The translations under genes and the position numbers were made by a program. A stretch of DNA of 64,000 nt from Mytilus edulis (lineage: Eukaryota; Mollusca; Bivalvia; Mytilida; Mytilidae): positions 76,311,960-76,375,959 of the forward strand of contig NC_092345.1 in NCBI RefSeq assembly GCF_963676685.1, given 5' to 3'. Below, piece after piece: positions 32,595 through 44,071 of the stretch. Every line of letters begins with the position of its first letter. Positions within the stretch are counted from its first letter, which is position 1. The notes under the pieces were generated by a model. That model saw nothing but the letters and a program-made list of their open reading frames with translations, was not told the origin of the DNA and made no database searches.

Positions 32595-33996
32595 ATGTCT
32601 TTTGATGATACAATCGACGAGTACACAAAACAAATATATGATATGGAAGAAGGAACAACTTATAGGAATAGTTTTGTTTCTTCAACACCCAAAGATCAAG
32701 TTTGTTCGTCAAAAATATAATATTGTATCAAGAAATGATGCGGGTCTGGGATCAAGAGGGTCCTCATTGTCAAGAAAGGGAGATAATGAAAAAGTTGATT
32801 TACCAACATTCAACAACCCGAATACGTACAAAACTGTAAAATTTTCCCAAATTGATTTAAAGGAAGGGGATACTTTGCCTTTACCCATAAATAATAGTTA
32901 CATTAGGGAAAAAGACAAAACTGACAAATCAAAGAACCGACATACTGGTAACACAGATAATTCTGGTGTAAAAATCAAACCAGGCCAATATGATGATAGC
33001 ACATCATGGACAGACTATTTGTCCCATTTTGAAATGTGTGCACTTGTAAATAATTGGTCGGAAAATAGAAAAGGGTTATACTTAGCGGTATCGTTAATGG
33101 GACAAGCACAGACTGTACTTGGAGATTTACCAAGTGAGAAAAGACAAAACTTTACCGATTTAGTCAGCGCACTTGAAGAGCGATTCGCGCCTTCTAGTCA
33201 AACTGAGTTATATAGAGTTCAGTTTAAAGAAAGACGTCAAAAAGCCAGCGAATCACTTCCCGAATTAGGCCAGTCAATTCGAAGATTGTCCAACTTGGCA
33301 TATCCTACTGCCCCATTGGACGTACGTGAAACTCTCGGGAAAGAGCAGTTTATTGACGCGCTTGTCGATTCGGAAATGCGGCTTAGAATAAAACAATCGC
33401 GACCGAAAGGTTTAAATGATGCCGTAAGACTTGCTGTTGAACTAGAGGCGTACAATAAAGCCGAAAATAAAGTAAGAGAGGGACGAGGTTATTTACGGCA
33501 GACTATGAATGATGACGAGTTCGATAGGGAAGAAAAGATTACAAAAAGTGACTCACCTACGAAAGACATTGCATCATGGATGCAAACAATGGAGAAAAGT
33601 CTAAGTACTCTTACGACTGAAATGGCAAAATTAAAAACTAGTGGTACAAATGAGGGGTCTTTTTATAATAAAACGAGATATACCCAAAGTAAGAGGACAA
33701 ATAAGGGTTGTTACAATTGTGGCAAGTTTGGTCATTTAGCAAGAAACTGTCGCCTACCTCGAAGAAATCAGAACAATTATAATGGAAATAAGGGGGATGG
33801 GTCGGTCAAAACATCAATGAAAACTGGGAAACAACATAACCGTAAGACAAAGGAAGGTGCGGTTATAACAGCATCTGAAGATGCTGGTATGTATGTCAAA
33901 CTAAATGTAGGGGACATTGAAGCCAATTTTGTGGTTGATACAGGAGCAACTTTGACATTGGTATCTTCCAAGTTATATGATATGTTGACTCCATGA
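32595..33996 (+). pseudogene. Gypsy gag and protease start (frameshifted)
   Basis: A likely gag start is ATG 32595, whose frame (M-S-F-D-D-T-I-D...) ends at TAA 32718-32720. The bulk of gag is read in another frame, open from 32602 to TGA 33994-33996. So a frameshift lies around 32700-32720. In the long frame, a retrotransposon gag capsid region (W-T-D-Y-L to about residue 290) is followed by the CCHC knuckle C-Y-N-C-G-K-F-G-H-L-A-R-N-C near residue 370. The aspartic protease motif V-V-D-T-G-A-T-L is near residue 447. The stop cuts the protease. Gag would package RNA; this copy is broken. Confidence 0.85.
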
Positions 33997-34038
33997 GATA
34001 AATCATATCTAAGTGAAGTAAAGACAACTGTTAGGTCA

Positions 34039-34878
34039 GTGTGTAGCAATAAGCTAGAGCTTCGTGGAAAAGGCAGGTTCAATCTGCATTTCGGTCCAAA
34101 TATGTTGCAATCTGAAGCTGTTGTGACTGATCTGCAAGTTGACGGTATACTTGGTTTGGACTTCATGAAACGACATGATTGTTTAATTGATGTTAAGAAT
34201 GGGCACTTTTGTATTGGGGATTTTAAGGTAGATTTGTGTTTTCAGGGATCAATAGGCTGTTACTGAGTGGTTGCTTCAGAAGCGGTTGTTATACCGCCAA
34301 GGTAAGAAATTGTCATTAATGGCACGGTTTGCTTAGCAGAAGGTCAGAAATTACCTGCTGACAATGCTTTGTTAGAAGCAAATGAACATGCAGGGAAAGA
34401 CTACATTTTAACTGCTAGAACGTTGGTAAGGTCAGGCGAAAAAGTCCCTGTTAGATTAATGAACACAGAACCAGATCCTAAGACAATCTATCCTTGTACA
34501 ACTATAGCCCAAATGTCTGGTGTTGAACAAGTACTAGATGGTAATATTAGTTCAAATGAACAGAAACATGACGGACTTAGACCAGATTTACAAGATTTGT
34601 TAGACAGGACATCAGATGAATTGACTTCGAAAGACAAACAAAAATTAAAATCTTTGTTGATAGAAAATCAGAACTTGTTTGCTTCTTCTGATGTTGACTT
34701 GGGAAGGACCAATCTTGTAAAACATGAAATCAATACGGGAAACGCAAGGCCGTTTAAAGAACCACCTCGTCGTACACCATATCATTTGAACAAGGTAGTA
34801 AATGACAACCTTCACAAAATGTTACAAAAAGAGATTATTAAAGATATACCTGCACACAAGTTGGCTTGGGAGCTTTAA
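34039..34878 (+). pseudogene. Gypsy protease end and truncated RT leader
   Basis: 34039-34266 reads the second half of the protease, with I-L-G-L-D-F-M-K-R-H-D. 34369-34878 reads the protease-to-RT linker and the RT beginning (L-L-x-E-N-Q-N-L-F-A, then P-P-R-R-T-P). Just before the RT fingers it changes to sequence not expected in RT and stops at 34876-34878. Stops separate the two pieces. The RT catalytic motif is absent from the element. Confidence 0.82.
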
Positions 34879-35370
34879 GAGAAGTTAGAACACTCCCACA
34901 GTTTTGTCAGAGGTAAAATTAAAGGGCAAATGCGAAGACAGAAACACTATAACGACCTCAAATTGTCATATCAAAATTTCAGAAAAGATGATGAGGTATA
35001 CGTCTATTTCCCAGTAAAGAAACCTGGGATGTCTTCAAAATTGACTAGTTTCTGGAAAGGTCCTTTTAAAATTCTCGACAGATATGGTGACCTTACATAT
35101 AAAGTTGACTGTGGATACAGAGGGAAACCACAAGTCATACATGTCGACAGACTTAAGAAAAAGAACAAACAGGCATTAAGGACAGAATCAGATAATAACA
35201 CTTTTGTTCCATTAGACACTGAAAATGATACAGCTATAGAGACTCCTTATGTTCAAGACATTGCTGTTCATGAGTCAACGTTGCCTGTTGAAGAAACTGA
35301 GGAAAGTAGTTACGAAGGACGCCGTGCAAGGCGAAAACCAGCTCGGATGGCAGATTACATTGTTAAATAG
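34879..35370 (+). pseudogene. Gypsy integrase C-terminal end, joined to the RT fragment by deletion
   Basis: From about 34850 the sequence matches the C-terminus of an integrase. R-Q-K-H-Y-N-D, D-E-V-Y-V-Y-F-P-V, F-W-K-G-P-F-K-I-L and V-I-H-V-D-R-L-K are landmarks of the integrase GPY/F region. An open frame runs from ATG 34930 to TAA 35370. The deletion junction is near 34850, within the former RT and integrase coding regions. Confidence 0.85.
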
Positions 35371-35480
35371 TTTTTGTACATTTAACTTAATCAAGATGTG
35401 TATATAGTATTTCTATGTTTTGTCCGTTTTAAAGTTAGTTTTAGACATGCGGGACGCATGTATTTTTGAGGCGTATATTA

Positions 35481-36293
35481 TGTGATGATTTTGTATCTAC
35501 GGTTAGATTGTTTACATTGGTTACAGTTCGGTAGAAGCATTATTTTATGCATTGTATATATACCTTAATAAAACATAGTAAAGAATTGGATGTTTCGCGG
35601 GTAAACTTTGGGTCAGGTCAAACGTGAAGGGGTGTTCCAAAGGAAACTGTCAATACGAGTAAAGAGACACTTTGGAAGAACACCCCTCCTATAATAATGG
35701 TACGGCTACCATTGGGGTATAAAAGCAGGAGAGATTCCTAGCTCAGGATCGATTGTCACAAGTCTTAGTAGACATAAGACCAAGGTACGGTACGTTTATA
35801 TTCGAGATCGATGTCTCTTATATATTAGATATTGTGTTAATATTACTAAGTGTAATAAAGAACAGGTTGGTGCCTGTTAGAAATACGGACTTGTACGTTT
35901 ACAAGTTGAACCGTATTGTACCGTATAGGACAAGTGTGAGTCTGTGTGACCACCTTGTAAAGTACATAATTGTACCAGAGTAACAAAGACAAGTGTGTAA
36001 ACTTGTAGGGTGCATTATTGTACCAGGAGGACAAGTTTGTTCCTGACCCAGGACAAATTTGTAAGAGAGTACAAATTTGTACCAGTATATATATTTTGAG
36101 TAGAGTATTTATAAATAGTTTATTAAAGATTGCAAAGAGCAGTTGTACATATTTTGGTTCATTGACGTTAATTTATAAATAAAGATTGTTTGTTATATAT
36201 TTTGTAAATAGAACAATTTTGGATCCAGTATCAAACTGGTAACGAACACATTCTAAATAGAAATAGACACGCTTACCCTGTGTACACGTTACA
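35481..36293 (+). repeat. 3' LTR
   Basis: Matches the 5' LTR with about eight differences, including a 2-base insertion at about 35943. TATAAAA is at 35718-35724. The polypurine tract just before it is not clear. Confidence 0.92.
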
Positions 36294-36959
36294 ATGGTAA
36301 CATTGTTGTTGCATCAGATGTAGAATCCATCGCTCCGCTTGGCATAATTTCAGACGACACTTGTCCGCAGGCCGAAGCCGCAAGCCGAAGACGAAGACTT
36401 TTTACGAATAAAAGTCCAGAACACTTTTCTGCAACTTATCTATCTTGTTTGCATAAACTTAATGAAAAAAAAAAATACGATCACGCACATGCTTCGGAAA
36501 TTATTTTGCGTTATCCTTACATCCTTACCTGTTATATTCAGAGACCTCCGAGTTGATCTGCTGGTCAAAATGGTATGGATGCTGCTTGAGCATCTGAACA
36601 TACATGCAAGCTACACCACTGCCTTAATGGTCATATAGACCCTTACGTTTCTAGTTTTTAAACATCATTGGTGTTCATTTCAAACGAGTGAAAGCAGTTT
36701 GCAACTATTGGCTATAAGGTAGGTCGCACAAAAGGAAAAAAAAACTGTTAATTTGGTGTAATATAAACTCTAATTAATAACAGTTTATTAACATTGACAT
36801 TTGAGCGGTTAATACAAATACGTACATAAAAAATGAAAATACTATTTCTGGTATCTTGTTAAATAAAAAGCCTGAATAAATATTTTCGTCCTAGAAGAAG
36901 GGAATACCGTTGCCAATATTTGGTTTCTTATGATTTACATTATAGACAACTATGGATTA
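36294..36959. other. Non-coding flank of the Gypsy element
   Basis: No gene seen. A local GCCGAAGCCGCAAGCCGAAG purine-rich repeat lies at about 36372. Confidence 0.4.
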
Positions 36960-37347
36960 TTAAGGATGTTCGCTTCTATGTTTCACAATGACACGCATTT
37001 TTAAAAGACTGTTTAAAATTAATAGTATGAAGATAAAGGCACTGAAAAGCAGAAAAATAAAGGGTCTGTGTGCTTGTATTCGAGATATTGGCCATAGAAA
37101 ATTTGGAGGGAAGCGATTCGTTCTAGACTTTTTATATATTTGAAACTAGCATTATTTTTCTTTCATAAGACTATGAAAAAAATAGTAAAGATTAAATCAG
37201 ATTTAAAAATAATGGCTTTTTAAATAATATCCTATAAAATTATGATTGAAAAAGTAGGGATCAGAGGGCAAAATATTTTATTGGCATTTCATGGATAAAA
37301 TTAGAGGATTCCGAAAATGTGACAAAAAAAGCAACGAACATCCTTAA
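36960..37347. mobile_element. TTAA-bounded MITE 2
   Basis: Left end TTAAGGATGTTCG (36960) and right end CGAACATCCTTAA (ending 37347) are exact inverted repeats of 13 bases including the TTAA. There is no coding capacity. Its size and ends differ from MITE 1 beyond TTAAGG, so it may belong to a different piggyBac-like family. Confidence 0.72.
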
Positions 37348-37456
37348 GCTACTAGAGAGGCTTACAAAACATCGACACTGACAACTTGGTGTGAAATACT
37401 TTTTGATATACCATTAAATCAGTTCTGTCTATTAGAAGTGTAACTGGAAAATAGAT

Positions 37457-37640
37457 ATGACGAGATGTGGTATGAGTGCCAATGAGACAACTCTCCATAC
37501 AAATCACAGTTCGTAAAAGTAAACTATTATAGGTCAAGGTCCGACCTTCAACACGGAGCCTTGGCTCACACCAAACAGCAAGCTATAAAGAGCATAAAAA
37601 TTACTATAGTATAGAACCATTCAAACAGGAAAACCAGCTG
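37457..37640 (+). repeat. Dispersed repeat family R5, copy 2
   Basis: GATGTGGTATGAGTGCCAAT and ACTATTATAGGTCAAGGTCC through AAGCTATAAAGAGCAT align with 2639-2775. A further repeat-like tail runs to about 37860 without coding content. Confidence 0.6.
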
Positions 37641-38149
37641 TCTAATCTATATAAAAACTAGAAACGAGAAACACTTATGAACCACATCAACAAATGGTAA
37701 CCATTGAACAACAGGTTCTTGACTTGAAAAAGGTGCAAACAAATGCATCGGGTTTGAAAGTTTTAACAGGCGCCAAATGCACTCTAAACTCAAATTATAG
37801 TGTAACATCATAACATAGAAAGACAAAATATAGAATATCAATCAAACGACATATAAACAAAAACAAGTGAACTTACACTGAACGAATAAATTTGATCTAT
37901 GACACAATATTAATACAAAATTCATAAAACCAAAATTCGGGCTAATCATTTCTAGTTATACGTTGGTTTACATGTCGAAATGTACAATAATATTATTTAA
38001 TTTTGTATTTCTCTGTCTTGGATGTTCTTGCATTTATTTGTACTGTATTCCCGTCATGTAATGTTGTCATTTTAGCTGTATATTTAACATTGCCATAAAG
38101 CGTGGAGGTTTGGGGCTATCCACAAAACCAGGTTCAACCCACCATTTGT

Positions 38150-39182
38150 TCTTACTGTGCTAATCCAGTGACATTTGGGGTATCACAATAGCAATGGCCA
38201 AAACAGTTTACCAAATTGCAGTTATATTTCTTCTATACTTACCATCCAGATCCAGTTAGTTGATATCTTTGTCATTTGTTTCAAACACAAAAATGACTTA
38301 CTATAATATGAGTCACTGAATAAGAAGGTCTAATTTTGACATGGAAACTTCTATCATAAATAGATTTTATAAATAAATAGTTGAAAACATTGCTTTGTAA
38401 GTTTATAATTAATAGCTCCGTTTTCCAACAACAAGTTAGTGCATAATTGTAATTTGGATTTTTTTTTCTAAAGCAATTACTTATCTGCTACCATTAAAGG
38501 GAAATAATTTACATTACTGAAAATCAGCAAAATGTTGTCACAATTTTTGTCTGACAAATATCAACTTTCCTCATTTAATTTGTTTGTAACATTACTTTTA
38601 TGATTATTAAACTTTTATCCTCTGTTTTATAAAGAAACAATGAAATTTATTTTTAAGATGATTAAAATTTTGAAAAAATTGTAGGCAAAATCAGGTATCA
38701 TTGATTAATTTTTTAGTGTACAATAACTCAATACAAATTATTTCCCTTTAATGCCAGCAGATCAATAATTTGTATAGAAAATATTATACGAATCATAATT
38801 ACACAATAACTTTGTCTTAGAAGACAAAGCTATAAAATATACATCTACAAAACAATGGTTTGAACTATTTATTTATAAAATCTATTTATGATAGAAGTTT
38901 CCATGTCAAAATTAGACCTTCTTATTCAGTGACTCATACTATAGTAAGTCATTTTTGTGTTTGAAACAAATGACAAAGATATCAACTAACTGGATCTGGA
39001 TGGTAAGTATTACTTTTGATTTCACAGCACTCACTTCATACTAACAACATTTCACTTGAGCAATCTGCTAAAACATTTTACCAGTTGATCAGTTAGTTGG
39101 AGAAGAAATCTAACTGCAATTTGGTAAACTGTTTTGGCTATTGCTATTGCGATACCCCAAAGGTCACTGGATAAGCACTGTA
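38150..39182. repeat. Long imperfect palindrome (foldback), about 1 kb
   Basis: The left arm (38150 to about 38530) and right arm (about 38715 to 39182) are inverted copies. Shared blocks include CAGTTTACCAAATTGCAGTT, ACCATCCAGATCCAGTTAGT, GACATGGAAACTTCTATCAT and TTAAAGGGAAATAATTT. The right arm has about 115 extra bases (roughly 39011-39105). No transposase. The outer ends show no clear target duplication. Confidence 0.82.
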
Positions 39183-39185
39183 AAA

Positions 39186-39385
39186 TGCCCTGTATCAAGT
39201 CAGGAATATGACAGCTGTTAGCTGATAGTTCGTTTTTATGTATGTTACATTGTCGTTTGCTTTTTGTTGCACTTGTTCTGTTGTTTCGTAGTTTTCCTCT
39301 TATAGAAGTTGTGTTTTCCTTGGGTTTGTTTTCTTTCAATTGATTTATGACCTTTGACCAGCGGTATACTACTGTTGCCTTCATT
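39186..39385 (+). repeat. Dispersed repeat family R4, copy 2
   Basis: TATCAAGTCAGGAATATG to TTTATGACCTTTGACC, matching 412-585. It abuts the foldback at 38150-39182. 39386-39990 contains AT-rich sequence and a short G-rich run but no gene. Confidence 0.6.
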
Positions 39386-39990
39386 TAGATGTAAAACATT
39401 ATCAGAAAAACAACTGTGAACTATGAGTACAGAAGGTTTTTTTTTATGAAATAGATAAATATGTTATTCATAGTACGAGAACAGAATTAAAAATCATTAT
39501 TGATTTAAGATTTTTTTCCACGAACAAAAACGTGAGGGGGGAGGGGGGTAAGGAGAGAATAAATGAACATCAATTCATAACTGAAACCAAATTTTAATAA
39601 AAAAAAAAATAAAAAAAAATCAATCTGTCTGATTTCAAATTGTGACGCAGAGAGTATTTGGAAATTTCTATCTCTTCTTAATATTTCCGTTACACGTTCT
39701 CCTTGTTTAAGGTTTGTATGATAGATTTTTTTTAAATATTGTATTAGTTATTAGAATAATAGGTTCATAAAGATAAAAAATCTGAATACATTTAATATGG
39801 AAACTTTCATATAGATTAAATTACTGGTGTTATACAAGAAAGTTGGTTTCAATATATGTTATATATGCGGCGGTTTCCGGTTCAATCAATACTCTGATCG
39901 TTAATTGTTCTTCATCTGTTAGCAAATAAATAGTTGCATTTTTTAAGTGTCAATTTTTTTTTAACTTTCTGCGCTGTCCCCAAACCCGGA

Positions 39991-41111
39991 TTAATTTAAA
40001 CTATCTGTGCCAGTTATTGATAACTGCAATTTAGCGGCTAGGTCTTCTGTAATGAACGACTTCTGTGCTCTTTTATCAAAAAGAATGTCGGCATCTAAAC
40101 ATCGTATTCTCGAAATTACAGGATTAATTGTGGTTTTGAGCACGACATTTGTGGTCGCCTGTGAATGTAAAATTGTGTCCGATTCCTTCGCGTTGTGTTG
40201 TGTGGTACTAACGTTCACACTAGCTTCTTTATCTATTTGTGCATTATTCTTACCTAAACTAGTGTGATGACGAAAGTGACATTTCCTGCATGTTTTGTTT
40301 GACCTACAATCAACCAAGTTGTGATGTCATACACAGTTGAACCATAGGTTTTACAATTGACATGCGGTCTTTATATTCAATTACTTTGGTACATTTTACC
40401 CGGGCGTGTGACTCGTGGCAATATTCGCATTGTTTAAAGTTGAAGTAAGTGTTTTGGTGAACCTTATTTTTGTTGCTGTGACTTGATTGTAGATTTTCTG
40501 GTTTCATGTTTGTCAAAATTGCTGCAGTAGCTGTAGGATTTTCATGACTGTCTATTGAGTTATCGGCTTCAATGATATTTAATTAATTAAATATGCCCTT
40601 TAGTACGTCGGCCAAGCATATGTTAGTAGACTAGAATTCTCTTACAAGTTTTCCCTGGTAGTTTGTTCAATATAATTAGTACTAACAGTGCTCCGCAATA
40701 ATTATCAGTTTGTCCTAGGGATTCTAAACCTCTTATGCATATTTCAATGTTGTCTTAAAAATGTTGGAGGTTGAAAAGTGTGTATCTAGGCGATGTGATA
40801 TCAATACGTTCCGACATATACCTCTGTGGTGCTGACAATATCTTTCGTGTAATAGGGAAATTGCCTTTTCATAGTTTGCATTAGTGATCGCAAAACCCGT
40901 CACTGATGTAAGAGCTTCATCGTGAAGTAACGAACTCAAATGATTGAATTTTTTTGACGTTGCTTAAGGTTGGGTTTGTATGCACGGCTGTTTGAAATAA
41001 GTCCCAAAATGACTGCCATTGAAGTATATCTCGATCGAAAGTAGGAGTATTGAACTCAGGTAATTTGCTGTATACACTTGTTAAGCTGAATGATGGGTGA
41101 AAATCTGACAC
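39991..41111 (-). pseudogene. BEL/Pao-type gag-protease remnant
   Basis: Read on the minus strand from 41111, four broken frames follow the order of a BEL/Pao polyprotein. First is a gag (DUF1759-like) block, L-P-E-F-N-T-P-T-F-D...W-Q-S-F-W-D (41111-40917). Next come N-A-N-Y-E-K-A-I-S-L-L-H-E-R-Y (40939-40733) and zinc knuckles C-x2-C-x3-H-x4-C and C-x2-C-x2-R-H-H (40516-40250). Last is a protease-like region with R-I-R-C-x2-A-D-I-L-F-D and S-F-I-T-E-D-L-A-A-K-L, where the expected catalytic D-x-G is degraded. No LTRs or RT found. Inactive fragment. Confidence 0.8.
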
Positions 41112-42767
41112 GCTTTATGTGACGTCGTGTACATAGAGAGTAGTACCGGGAACACCTCATGTGCAATCCTTAACACCATCCCGTTTCAATCGATCGTGAC
41201 ACCATCGAATAAATCTTATCACCAAATGTATTAATGGAACAACCATTTGAAAATCTCCTTGATGGAGAAGGGACAGTAGGATACTTCTGGATTAACTATT
41301 TATTCTTTATCTGTTACTACGCATGCTTAGTTTTTTATAGCGGATTCGCCATGCGTGATTTATTTTCAAAAATCCTGCATTTATTTTGCAGAATAATAAT
41401 TTTACATCCAGTCCTGTTCAAATTATTCATCTTCAGTTCTTACCTGACCAACTTATCAATTTTCAAAATCCTTCCCTGGAAACCAATGTTCGCAATGCCT
41501 GCCACCCCTGGCCTTTAAATTAAATGGTTGTCCAATTACCACGATCAACATGACTGACACCTAAAGTGGAATTGGTTTTACTTTCACGTCGGAAGCAGAT
41601 AAGATCACCCCAGTTTTATGTGGAGTTCAAGTTGATCCGACTTGAGCTTTGTTTTATGGATTTGTTTATCTTTTAGTTGTTTCTGTGGGTTTTTTTTTTG
41701 TTTTTTTTTTGCTATAGCATTTAAAGTACATCCTTAGTTTTGATTGTCGCCTTGGCATTTTCCCCATTTTTTAAAGAAAAAAATTGAAATGAATTAGTTG
41801 ACAAGGCTTATCTGTAATATTTCAATTTTTATTCTGTTGAATCTTAACTGCTTTGATATAAAAGCAGCAGCTAGAGTAGTTAAACCTTTCGCTAGCCCGT
41901 AATTACTTATTATAGGCATGCATTGCATTTAACTAGTGAATCATGTTTTAAGTATGGCATTTTAATATAAAAAAAATTTACGGGGATTATCGTCATATTT
42001 TGCTTCTCTAACGAATATAATAGATGATAAAGTTTTGATTTTTCTTAGCTTTGATTAACTGGTAATTTGAATTTCACAATATTTTCCTTTGTTATATTTA
42101 TATGTACGTTAATACATTGCATAAAGGTATTTTCAAAATGCAGAAATTTCAGGGTTTTTATAGTCGTTAATTTTTTTTTTATCATTTGATTTTTCAATAA
42201 AGTTCAAAATTTTATGTGTTAATGTCTTAATATTAATTAAAAATTATGCCATATTATGTTTAAATGGGGATACACTATGAAATTTCGTAACTTGTTTATA
42301 AGCCATAAGTGTTAACCAAAACATCGCATTGTAATATGTATGAATCATTTTATAATATTAAATTCAGACCAAAAGATATATAATCTTATTTTTTTCTCAA
42401 TAAACCAAATAACATTGGTATACAGATACATACAATATGTATGTGTACAGACATTCAAACTTTATTTAAAAGCAATACAGAGGCAAACATCATAAATTAT
42501 TTGATATGGTAAATTAAATTACTGAATAAATATGTGAAAATGAATGAACATTGACCTGTTTTCTTAAAGGTAAGACAATACATGTTGTATGATTATTTAA
42601 AGCGTTGTGCATGTGGTACAAACCATGGACAATTATTAGTTCATTCTAAACTTATCTGAACACAAACTTCAACATGAAATAGTGCAAAACCTAAATATTC
42701 AATTAACCATAACTTTGTGGTACTGAAACAAGCTGAAGAAAAAGTGATTTTGGTTGTACAAGTTACA
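41112..42767. other. AT-rich non-coding stretch
   Basis: No supported gene. A plus-strand frame at 41234-41518 is hydrophobic but has no recognisable domain or conserved context. Confidence 0.4.
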
Positions 42768-43810
42768 CACGGTGGGTATGGTTGTCCTGCGAGAGAACGT
42801 TCTGTGCTGGTGATTCGGTCCTTACGGGTGCTGGTGATCAATGCAAAAATGTAAACAAAGACGAAAATGATGATTTTTGACGTTTTCACTAATAAAAAAT
42901 GGAAGGAAACAGTTGAGATTTTTCAATTTTGTTTCTTATGGGTTCATAGGTAAACCATTAAAAAGTTGACCCTCTAAACTGTTTCAGTAAGCGTAACACA
43001 AAAGTGCTCATTTTCAGAAAATCTAGAACTGAAAAAATAAAACAAAAATGCACATAGAGTCCGCTTTCGACAAAAATATTTTGTGAAAAAACATTGCAAT
43101 TTATTAAAATTTAGCACTTTCTCAATTTATTCATGTCCTGATACTTTGCTAGTGGGTCCTGTCATTGTGCTGGTGGGTCCTGATACGGTGCTGGGGATTT
43201 TGGATAAGAAGTTGGTAATATTTGAAACAAATGTTACAAAATCAATAATATTGGGCAGATAATTGTTGTCAATAGGATCTATGAATCCTATTTTAGCTTT
43301 TGTGCATCCATTTGGCTGTTTAATATGTGTTCGTAACTTGTATGTATAATTACATAAAAGGGCAACATCTTTCGTCCAATATCAGATAACAATATATATT
43401 ATCTATAATTTGTTCGAAAAAAGTCGAAAAGAAGAGAGTTTTTTTAATGTCATGATTATCTGTCGCTTTCTATATCTATGCTTAGCATTTATTTCAGATG
43501 ACATGGACTCCTCACCCTGGTGACCCTGCTGCCTTTCATAACTTTATCCGTATACATGTATTAATAGATAAACAAAAGGCTGCAACTGGTATTTTTGTAT
43601 CTAAAATGATTCGTTGTAACGAGAATATATTTGTGCTGAATGGAAACTGTGAGGGTCAAAATCTTAAATTGCTTATAAATGTTGCTGGACCCAGTTTCGT
43701 TATCATCTGATCTGAATTTTCTGAAATGTGCAAGGTAGATAGACATTAGCCTTTTGATTTTTTTTACTCGGTAAGTTTTGCCCTAATTGCTTGAACTTTT
43801 ATATTTGCAA

Positions 43811-44071
43811 AGCCAATTTCAATGAGTGTGTAGACAAAGGGAATATCTTTGGTTATCTTGCTTGCTGAACAGAAAAGTCATTGTTAGGTTATGTAAACTA
43901 CCCTACTTTAAGAGTAGACTAGTCCGACAAATGACACATCTTTCTGTCTGTAGGACCAGGCTACTTCGAAAGGAGGGTAGTATACCTTACCTAACAATGA
44001 CTTCACGGTTTAGCTAACAAGCAAGTTAACCAAAGATATTACCTTCGCCTACATACTCAATGGAATTGGCT
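43811..44071. repeat. Hairpin MITE nested in E2
   Basis: AGCCAATTTCAATGAGT at the left pairs with ACTCAATGGAATTGGCT at the right. Inner arms match through ATATCTTTGGTTA and GTCATTGTTAGGT. The loop is about 45 bases. Confidence 0.78.

Larger units (their letters stand above)
31428..36293 (+). mobile_element. Ty3/Gypsy-type LTR retrotransposon, recently inserted, pol mostly deleted
   Basis: Two LTRs of about 812 bases (31428-32238 and 35481-36293) start TGTGATG and end TTACA. They are flanked by the 4-base repeat ATGG (31424-31427 and 36294-36297). Between them are gag with a zinc knuckle, an aspartic protease, the beginning of a reverse transcriptase, and then directly the C-terminal end of an integrase. 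The RT core, RNase H and integrase catalytic core are absent. The LTRs differ at only about eight positions, so insertion was recent although the copy cannot encode its own enzymes. It was presumably mobilised in trans. Confidence 0.92.

Noticed and set aside
39052..39384. Minus-strand open frame of 110 codons
   Set aside because: It is made from the foldback right arm plus repeat R4 and has no recognisable domain.
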